From assembly GCA_913056375.1 (NCBI GenBank), contig CAJXNF010000138.1, positions 1 through 7,296 on the forward strand: DNA of 7,296 nt, in the 5' to 3' direction. Both the position numbers and the translations under genes were made by a program. Positions 1 through 6,082 of this stretch are shown here, piece by piece. Below the pieces are notes generated by a model. It saw nothing but the letters and a program-made list of their open reading frames with translations. It searched no databases and was not told where the DNA came from. The first letter of the stretch is position 1; every line of letters begins with the position of its first letter. This DNA is from an uncultured Pseudomonadota bacterium (GTDB lineage Bacteria; SAR324; NAC60-12).

Positions 1-1150
1 CTTTGGAGTCCTGGGAAGTATGGCCACTCGAGGGGTTCAAGCAGAACTCAGTAGAACAAGTGTTGCGATTGCAGCCCTGATGGTAGCCATCTCTGCAGCA
101 ATTGGTCTCGGAATCATGGTGGGTAGTTTTCGACACACAGTCTTTTACTGGCTGGAACAACAGCTTTGGGCCGATATTTACGTTGTTCCACCTGGAAATT
201 CACGACACCTCGACAAGATTTTGTTACCGGAGAGCATTGAAATCCTTGAAAATGCTGAGGGGGTTGCTCATCTCACAAGAAATAGAAGAATTCAGGTAAA
301 CACTGCTTTTGGTGAGGTTGATCTATTGACTCTGGACTTACCCGATGAGGGGTATGCTTCTTACAGTTTCAAAGAGGCTGGCAAGGATCCATGGAATAGC
401 TTTGATACACAACAATCGATTGTAGTTTCTGAACCTCTTTCGAACAGATTATCTCTGTCGATTGGGGACAAGCTGGTGTTGCCCTCTCCGAAGGGTGATA
501 AAATTTTTGAAATCAAAGGGGTCTTCTACGATTACAGTTCGGAAAGAGGCCACGCCATAATTCATCGCAACCACCTGGAGAAATTTTGGGAAGATCCCAG
601 AGTTAATTCAGTTGCACTTTATCTTGAAGATGGATGGACTCCCAAACGCTTTCAGGATGTTTTTGACCGACTAAACCTTCCACAGCCTTTGATCATCCGT
701 TCAAATGTCTCCCTGAGAGAAGTGAGCTTAGAAATTTTTGATCGAACTTTTGCAATTACTGGTGTCCTTCAACTACTGGTAACGGGGGTTGCCTTCGTGG
801 GTGTGCTCAGTTCTTTGATGGCACTGCAGCTAGAACGTCAGAGAGAGTTAGGGATATTGCGTGCCACAGGAATGACCCCTGGGCAAATTTGGCGATTAGT
901 GACTAGTCAGTGCGGACTGATGGGTATAGTCGCAGGAGTTCTCGCTGTTCCAGTCGGGATAATGATGGCCATGGTTTTGATTTTTGTAATCAATCAGCGT
1001 TCATTCGGTTGGACCTTTCCTACTCTGGTAGAACCAAGTGTTTTATTTTACAACATGCTGTTGGCTGTCTTCGCTGCTTTGCTTGCAGGCCTCTACCCTG
1101 CGCTGAAGATGTCCAAAGTGCCACCTGCAGTGGTTCTACGTGAAGAATAA
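1..1150 (+). CDS. FtsX/MacB-type ABC transporter permease, C-terminal half (5' end outside window)
   Basis: This is the membrane subunit of an ABC exporter of the FtsX superfamily, whose members move lipids, lipoproteins or small molecules out of the inner membrane using a separate ATPase. The frame is open from base 2, so the ATG at base 20 is probably internal. Sequence beginning AELSRTSVAIAALMVAISA is typical of the middle of permeases of roughly 800-850 residues that carry two FtsX repeats. Counting from that ATG, there is a membrane segment at residues 15-37 and a periplasmic MacB-PCD-like domain at about 40-240. Three more membrane helices follow, at about 244-269, 296-324 and 340-360. 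The cytoplasmic loop ERQRELGILRATGMTPGQI (272-290) is the classic FtsX signature, and the end PPAVVLREE is typical of the family. The family call is firm from these motifs. The substrate is unknown, and the partner ATPase is presumably upstream of the window. The S41 protease gene follows on the same strand after 65 bases. Confidence 0.93.
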   Translation, partial: FGVLGSMATRGVQAELSRTSVAIAALMVAISAAIGLGIMVGSFRHTVFYWLEQQLWADIYVVPPGNSRHLDKILLPESIEILENAEGVAHLTRNRRIQVNTAFGEVDLLTLDLPDEGYASYSFKEAGKDPWNSFDTQQSIVVSEPLSNRLSLSIGDKLVLPSPKGDKIFEIKGVFYDYSSERGHAIIHRNHLEKFWEDPRVNSVALYLEDGWTPKRFQDVFDRLNLPQPLIIRSNVSLREVSLEIFDRTFAITGVLQLLVTGVAFVGVLSSLMALQLERQRELGILRATGMTPGQIWRLVTSQCGLMGIVAGVLAVPVGIMMAMVLIFVINQRSFGWTFPTLVEPSVLFYNMLLAVFAALLAGLYPALKMSKVPPAVVLREE

Positions 1151-1215
1151 GCTTTGTGATTTTGAAAAATGGGCATTCCAAAATTTATAAAACTAATCGA
1201 ACAGAATGAGCGTAA

Positions 1216-1293
1216 ATGAAAGTGGAAAGTATCCAAAAAAAAATACTCTGGGTTCTCCTCAGCACAATCACCTCAATTCTGTTATCTGGTTGC
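1216..1293 (+). other. Lipoprotein signal peptide with lipobox of the S41 protease
   Basis: The first 26 codons encode a lysine-containing n-region (K2, K8, K9), a hydrophobic stretch at about residues 10-23 and the lipobox L-S-G-C, with Cys26 encoded at 1291-1293. Signal peptidase II would cut before Cys26 and the Cys would be lipidated. The residue after Cys is Leu, not the Asp that retains lipoproteins at the inner membrane in enterobacteria. Outer-membrane delivery is therefore plausible if the same rule holds in this organism. Confidence 0.85.
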
Positions 1294-3915
1294 CTGCCCG
1301 GACTTTCTGGACCCGAATTGCCGGAGGAACCAGAGCCATCTCAAACGCCATTATTGGCAGAAGTTTTGATGAGAATTCAACTGGATTACCTGGAGTTGGG
1401 GCGATTGGATTTTTCAGAACTTCAAGAGGCTGCACTGTTGGCACTAGAAAGAGAGATTGCAGAAGTACGAGTTGTTACTCCCCAAAGCAAATCTGAGAGC
1501 CAGAGGATTCTGTTTCGTGAAAGCGCCTTGGTTAAGCTGGATCCCCCTTTGTCTTTAAGAGAAATGTATGAGGGGCTCCAATCCCTCATTCTGAAACTTC
1601 ACGAAAAGCTGCCTGAATACCAGTCAACAGAGCTGGAGCTAATCGCTCTTGGCGCCATCATGTCTAGCTTAGACCCACACTCAGTTGTGCTTCCACCTTC
1701 AAGCTATGCAGAGTTTAACGAGAATACCCGAGGCCGATTCGCCGGGGTTGGAATCGTCATTGGAATTCGTGATAAGCAGCTGACTATTATATCTCTGATG
1801 GAAGGTGGGCCTGCTGAACGTGCAGGACTGCGGATTGGAGATCAGGTCAAAGAAATAGATGGGGAATCAACTAAAAAAATGAGCTTGAGTGCAATCATGC
1901 AGGGCTTGCGTGGGGAGATAGGCTCTAGAATGGATTTGACAGTTGAGCGATCAGGGAAAGAGATCACTTATGAGCTTCAAAGAGAGGATATTCAAATCAG
2001 TAGTAGCGATTCTATAGACCTACGATTCGATGATGGAATTCCAGTTCGTTATGTTCGGCTAAAACTATTTCAGGAAGACACATCTGCTGATCTTGAAAAA
2101 CAATTAGAAAATCTCGATTCCGTTGCAGGTTTGATCCTGGATTTACGTGGAAATCCAGGAGGCTTACTTCAGGAAGCGGTCAGGGTAAGTGACTTGTTTC
2201 TGCCCCCGGAGAAAAGAATTGTTTCGACACAAACCAACACCGACCTGACAAGCTACGACTCTCATCAACTTTTGAGCTCCCCTAAGATTCAGAACATTCC
2301 CATCGTGGTTTTGGTGAATGGTCAAAGTGCCTCAGCTTCAGAGATAGTCAGTGCAGCCCTTAAGGTAAATAATCGTGCGATCGTTGTTGGTGAGCAGACC
2401 TTTGGTAAGGGTTCGGTTCAGTCCATCTGGGGTATGCCTGGTAATTTTGGTCTCAAAATGACTATTGCCCGTTACTTGACCCCAGATAATCTTTCAATTC
2501 AGGATGTTGGTGTCCAACCAGATTTGCAACTGGATCCACTTTACTTATCGGAAAACGACATCCATCTACGTTCGCTTCAACAGGAGAGTAAGGCTGAAAA
2601 TTATATCCTGCACTACATGCGAGATTCAGAAGATGAAGAAACTGATATGGATAAGCCACTCAGTGCAGCAGAGATTGAAAATGATGATTATGTTCGGATT
2701 GCAGTGAGATTATTGCGAGAGCATCTACCGTATCAGGAAACGATGAAAGCAACTCTTGCCAGGTCTCATGCTATGCTGCAGGCTCAGGCTGAGAAAGAAG
2801 TTGTCAGTGAAATCTCAAAGCAAGCGGAATTAGATTGGACACTTTCCTCCCCGAGTCCAACGGAATTGCCAGATCTACAGATCTCTTTTGAGCAAGAGAT
2901 TGACTTGGGTGTCTGGCAAGGAATCACTCCTCCATTTGCCTCTGACCGCAAGTTACGAATTAAGGTTCAGCTTGAAAACAAGGGCAGTATGCCCATGGAG
3001 AGGGTGTTGGTAGTATCTGAAAGCTCTATAGATTGGCTAGATGACATTGAGTTCCCCTTTGGAAAACTCGAAGGCGGTGAAAAAGGCCTTTGGGTTCGTG
3101 AAATAGATGTTGATCAACAAGAAAATCCAAGTTGGCTTCCTCTGGATTTTCTAGTTCTTGAAGGTGAAGACCAAGAACTTTTGCGTAAAGAGTTTCTATG
3201 GTCAGTAGTCCCAGATGAATTACCAACCTTCAGCATGGGATTTCAGATCATTGATAATGGGAGTGCGGGAAGTGTTGGTAATGGGGACGGAATCCCTCAA
3301 TCTGGGGAAACCCTTGCTCTAAAGGTGAATCTTGAAATGCAGGACCCTCAGGAACTTGAAGAAGTAGTTTTGAGAATCGGAAGTTCTGAGGATGGTTTGA
3401 TCTGGTTACAAGACCGGGTGGAATGGAAAAGTCTGAAAGATGGTCAATCCTATGAAGAAAACTTACTGGTACGAATTCCTCAAGGAATAGAGCAACTTGG
3501 TCGTTGGCAAGTTGCGCTGTTTGTACCCAGAGTAGACCAGGCTCTGTGGAATTATCATTGGATGGGTAAAATTGGTCCTGAGGCTAGAGTTGAACCTCCG
3601 GTTCTTCAAACTAATTTTATCAGGGATGATCTACCCATCTTGACCAGAGATGAAGAGCTAATTTGGAATATTGATCTTAGCGACGATAATGGACTGGAGG
3701 ACTTACAGTGCTTTGTGAATGGAAAAAAGTTGAATTACTTCAGCTTGAACAATAAGCGTTCAGAGGCCCTCGTATGGAATTCGCCACTACTTGAAGGAAA
3801 AAATCTTATTGAGTTGGTAGCAAGAGATTCGCTAGGAGCTTCAATTCGTCACCAGTGGCATGTTTGGCGGGAGGACAGAGAGCAGAATTCCACTGGAACT
3901 ATTTCACAAAACTAG
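1216..3915 (+). CDS. S41-family C-terminal processing protease, PDZ-containing lipoprotein with long beta-domain extension
   Basis: This is a periplasm-facing serine protease of the CtpA/Prc (tail-specific protease) family. The 899 residues open with a lipoprotein signal peptide ending in LLSGC (Cys26). An N-terminal helical region leads to SSLDPHS (150-156), a CtpA hallmark. A PDZ domain spans about 173-257, and the S41 core about 276-440. Within the core, LRGNPGG (310-316) is the usual substrate-side motif, SASASEI (371-377) carries the nucleophile Ser373, and FGKGSVQ (396-402) carries Lys398 and Gln402. The Ser-Lys spacing of 25 matches E. coli Prc, so the active site looks intact. Helices containing DDYVRIAVRLL (490-500) follow. 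Residues from about 550 to 890 look like two or three beta-sandwich domains, including a calcium-loop-like NGDGIPQSGE (689-698). Ordinary CtpA proteins are near 400-450 residues, so this one is about twice as long. Substrates are unknown. The signal peptide supports the ATG at 1216. The ribosome site is weak (GAATGAG, just upstream). No regulator is visible. Confidence 0.95.
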   Translation: MKVESIQKKILWVLLSTITSILLSGCLPGLSGPELPEEPEPSQTPLLAEVLMRIQLDYLELGRLDFSELQEAALLALEREIAEVRVVTPQSKSESQRILFRESALVKLDPPLSLREMYEGLQSLILKLHEKLPEYQSTELELIALGAIMSSLDPHSVVLPPSSYAEFNENTRGRFAGVGIVIGIRDKQLTIISLMEGGPAERAGLRIGDQVKEIDGESTKKMSLSAIMQGLRGEIGSRMDLTVERSGKEITYELQREDIQISSSDSIDLRFDDGIPVRYVRLKLFQEDTSADLEKQLENLDSVAGLILDLRGNPGGLLQEAVRVSDLFLPPEKRIVSTQTNTDLTSYDSHQLLSSPKIQNIPIVVLVNGQSASASEIVSAALKVNNRAIVVGEQTFGKGSVQSIWGMPGNFGLKMTIARYLTPDNLSIQDVGVQPDLQLDPLYLSENDIHLRSLQQESKAENYILHYMRDSEDEETDMDKPLSAAEIENDDYVRIAVRLLREHLPYQETMKATLARSHAMLQAQAEKEVVSEISKQAELDWTLSSPSPTELPDLQISFEQEIDLGVWQGITPPFASDRKLRIKVQLENKGSMPMERVLVVSESSIDWLDDIEFPFGKLEGGEKGLWVREIDVDQQENPSWLPLDFLVLEGEDQELLRKEFLWSVVPDELPTFSMGFQIIDNGSAGSVGNGDGIPQSGETLALKVNLEMQDPQELEEVVLRIGSSEDGLIWLQDRVEWKSLKDGQSYEENLLVRIPQGIEQLGRWQVALFVPRVDQALWNYHWMGKIGPEARVEPPVLQTNFIRDDLPILTRDEELIWNIDLSDDNGLEDLQCFVNGKKLNYFSLNNKRSEALVWNSPLLEGKNLIELVARDSLGASIRHQWHVWREDREQNSTGTISQN

Positions 3916-3976
3916 GATTTTGCCTTACATCAACATTCAGCAATTCTACTTGGGTGAAAATCAATTGGATAACTAT
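3916..3976. other. Short intergenic gap between convergent genes, no clear terminator
   Basis: The S41 protease gene and the Cfa-family gene end facing each other 61 bases apart. The gap is AT-rich. I could find only long-looped, weak inverted matches (GATTTT near 3917 with AAAATC near 3956) and no GC-rich stem followed by a T-run on either strand. Confidence 0.4.
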
Positions 3977-5281
3977 TCAAATTTGGCAAGTTAGGTCTCT
4001 GGGTTTACAGAGTGGTTTGGTTGCCATCAAATGAACTGTACCAATCGCACGCTCTTTAAAGCCTCCTTCACAGTAGCACAGGTAGTATTCCCACATCCTC
4101 ACAAACTCGTCAGAAAATCCTTGTGCATGGACTTGGTCTAAGTTTGCAAAGAAACCTTCTCTCCATCTTTTTAGGGTTGTCACATAGTGCTGTGTGATGT
4201 CTTCCAGGTGATAAATGCAAAGGTCTGTGCTTTCGCGGAGATGTTCAGCCATCACGCTGATGGAAGGTAAGCACCCACCAGGGAAAATATATCGCTGAAT
4301 GAAATCGACTGTTTTACTCGCTTGTTGGTACCTCCGGTCATCAATCGTGATCGCCTGAAGCAACAACATCCCGTCCTTTTTGAGCAGGGAACTGCATTTT
4401 TGAAAGTAACCCTGAAGGAATTGATGTCCTACCGCCTCGATCATCTCAATTGATACAAGCTTGTCGTACTGACCATTCAAGTTGCGATAATCTTCCTTCA
4501 AAACCTCGACTCTGTCTTGTAAACCAGACTCCTTCACTCTCTCTTTCGCTAGTTGAAATTGTTCTTGTGAGATAGTGGTGGTTGTCACTTGACAGCCATA
4601 ATTTTGAGCAGCATGGATGGCAAATCCTCCCCATCCAGTACCAATTTCAAGAAGGTGATCCTGAGGTTTAAGCTCTAATTTTTTGCAGATCCGATCCATC
4701 TTGTTTTTGGATGCTTTTTCTAATGATTCTTCAGTATCTTCAAAAATAGCTGATGAATACATGAGGGTTTGGTCTAAAAAGAGTCTAAAGAACTCATTTC
4801 CTAAATCATAATGTGCTGAGATGTTTTTCTTGCTGCCCTGTTTTGTGTTTTTGTTCAGGAATTTGTGCAAGATCTCGTGAATTGCTACTCCAAAACGTGC
4901 AAATCCTTGCTCCATATTGTCTAAAACTTCACGATTCACCACAAAAATTCGTACAAGGTAAGTCAGGTTGGAGCAGGTCCATTCTCCCCGCATGTAAGCC
5001 TCTGCAACGCCAATGCTTCCACTATGAATAATGCTGGCGTAGGTCTGCAAATCATGAATATGGACCGTGACCTCTAGTGGGCACAGATCCGTCTTTTGAC
5101 CAAGGATGTACGTGCCCATTTCATCGTGAACTGTGATCTTTCCGTGAGTTAAACTATCAGTTCGCCGGATGAACAGATTACGATTCCATCTGTTCCAACG
5201 TTTCAGAAGATCACTTTCTGGCTGCTTCTCAGAGAGAAGAGTTTCTGATCTTGGAAAAGACAGTTCTTGGTTGGAGCGCAT
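3977..5281 (-). CDS. Cfa-family SAM-dependent fatty-acyl phospholipid methyltransferase (cyclopropane synthase-like)
   Basis: The enzyme transfers a methyl(ene) group from S-adenosylmethionine to the double bond of a phospholipid acyl chain, acting at the inner membrane surface. It has 434 residues against 382 in E. coli Cfa, with most of the extra length at the N-terminus. An N-terminal Cfa domain (about 40-150) precedes the methyltransferase fold. Recognisable motifs are HYDLGNEFF (157-165), the SAM loop EIGTGWGG (212-219), EMIEAVG (279-285), YIFPGGCLPS (331-340) and HYVTTLKRW (365-373). By alignment from memory to E. coli Cfa, Glu239 and Tyr317 correspond to Glu282 and Tyr366. Cys139 appears replaced by Ser177 and His266 by Gln309. 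The product may therefore be a cyclopropane or a methyl-branched chain. The DUF1365-linked Cfa-like enzymes, including Rhodobacter UfaM of furan fatty acid synthesis, are the closest context match. It is the last gene of the minus-strand cassette. Its ATG has a weak AGGT ribosome site (5290-5287) five bases upstream. Confidence 0.94.
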   Translation of the reverse strand: MRSNQELSFPRSETLLSEKQPESDLLKRWNRWNRNLFIRRTDSLTHGKITVHDEMGTYILGQKTDLCPLEVTVHIHDLQTYASIIHSGSIGVAEAYMRGEWTCSNLTYLVRIFVVNREVLDNMEQGFARFGVAIHEILHKFLNKNTKQGSKKNISAHYDLGNEFFRLFLDQTLMYSSAIFEDTEESLEKASKNKMDRICKKLELKPQDHLLEIGTGWGGFAIHAAQNYGCQVTTTTISQEQFQLAKERVKESGLQDRVEVLKEDYRNLNGQYDKLVSIEMIEAVGHQFLQGYFQKCSSLLKKDGMLLLQAITIDDRRYQQASKTVDFIQRYIFPGGCLPSISVMAEHLRESTDLCIYHLEDITQHYVTTLKRWREGFFANLDQVHAQGFSDEFVRMWEYYLCYCEGGFKERAIGTVHLMATKPLCKPRDLTCQI

Positions 5282-5304
5282 TAGAAACCTAGATTGTGCC
5301 TGAA

Positions 5305-6078
5305 TTAATGAGACGGTGGTGGAGTTGTCATCTCAACTGTGCTTGGCGGTGGCTGATAAGGTATTTTCTTAAGCCACAGCCTAAAAGCTTGCCAGTAAAT
5401 TCCTCCAAGGACTTGGGCAGTCATGAAAGGGTGACGCCAAACCATTTCTCTCATTGTTGCGGGACTAAATTCCCGACGCTTGAGAATTAACGTGGCATCA
5501 AAGTGTTTTTCCCCTTTTTTATGATTTTCCATATGAACAATCAAACTCTTTGTGGGTCGGGTAAATCGGCAGTCATACTTGTAGTCCATCTCCAGAAATG
5601 GGGATACATGGAATTTTTTTTGGAATTCAAAAGCCTGAGCGTGTTTAGGCTGATCTCTTCCATCTAAAAAATAACTATGCCTTTGATTCCAAGGGGTATT
5701 AGTCACCTCAGCTAAAATTGCTGCAGGATGCTGTTGGATTTCATCAAAGCAATAGTAGAAACTGACAGGGTTAAAACCTAAACCCCATGATCGCAGGTGT
5801 GTCAGTATTCTTACAGATCCATTGGGTCGAAAGCCTAGTTCTAACCCTACAGCATCCTTGACACTTTCAGACAAGGGTTGGGTTGGATCACCAAAGTAAT
5901 CTTCACGTTTGAACCAAACCGGCCTCCAATTTTCTTTGGACCATATTCTCGAGAGGGAAAATACCTGATCTAGTTCCCCAAGATCAAGGTAGCTAAGATA
6001 AATTGGATAGCTAAAGCTGTGTAAAGTAGGGCTGAAACGCCTGTGGCGTAGGCGTCCAGTATAGAGACAACTTTCCAT
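5305..6078 (-). CDS. DUF1365 family protein (257 residues)
   Basis: This is a member of the uncharacterised DUF1365 family, nearly always found beside an amine-oxidase-like flavoprotein and a Cfa-like methyltransferase, as here. Its biochemical role is not known to me. Family landmarks from the ATG at 6078 are the start SCLYTGRLRHRRFSP (3-17), LDLGELDQVF (31-40), REDYFGD (58-64), LGFNPVSFYYCFD (100-112), EVTNTPWNQRHSYFL (124-138), KKFHVSPFLEMDYKY (154-168) and FDATLILKRREFSP (193-206). A weakly hydrophobic stretch near 217-236 could associate with the membrane. The tail carries two PPP runs (243-245 and 253-255). The open frame extends upstream to a TTG at 6102, giving 265 residues and a 23-base overlap with the flavoprotein gene. 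I prefer the ATG because family members begin close to the LYxGxxxHRR motif. The gene is probably co-translated with its neighbours, and a function in acyl-chain modification is inferred from context only. Confidence 0.93.
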   Translation of the reverse strand: MESCLYTGRLRHRRFSPTLHSFSYPIYLSYLDLGELDQVFSLSRIWSKENWRPVWFKREDYFGDPTQPLSESVKDAVGLELGFRPNGSVRILTHLRSWGLGFNPVSFYYCFDEIQQHPAAILAEVTNTPWNQRHSYFLDGRDQPKHAQAFEFQKKFHVSPFLEMDYKYDCRFTRPTKSLIVHMENHKKGEKHFDATLILKRREFSPATMREMVWRHPFMTAQVLGGIYWQAFRLWLKKIPYQPPPSTVEMTTPPPSH

Positions 6079-6082
6079 TTCA
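6076..6082 (-). promoter_or_regulatory. Stop/start junction TGAAATG between flavoprotein and DUF1365 genes
   Basis: On the minus strand the flavoprotein stop TGA (6082-6080) is followed by one base and then the preferred DUF1365 ATG (6078-6076). I see no purine-rich ribosome site at normal spacing before either this ATG or the alternative TTG at 6102-6100. Translation of the second gene may therefore depend on ribosomes finishing the first (termination-reinitiation). Confidence 0.5.

Noticed and set aside
1155..1185. Weak inverted match ATTTTG...CAAAAT between the permease and protease genes
   Set aside because: The stem is short, AT-only apart from one pair, has a long loop and no following T-run, so it is not a credible terminator.
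1206..1496. 96-codon open frame overlapping the start of the protease gene
   Set aside because: It lies inside the well-supported S41 gene in another frame, has no recognisable motif and breaks the clear signal-peptide reading.
3916..3976. Possible bidirectional terminator between convergent genes
   Set aside because: Only distant short complementary pieces were found, with loops over 30 bases. No compact stem-loop is present.
4813..5031. 72-codon plus-strand open frame, cysteine-rich at its start, opposite the Cfa-family gene
   Set aside because: It is antisense to conserved Cfa-domain sequence. The cysteine-rich look comes from the reverse complement of ordinary codons.
5296..5490. 64-codon plus-strand open frame opposite the end of DUF1365
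   Set aside because: It mirrors the DUF1365 coding sequence on the other strand and shows no independent coding signs.
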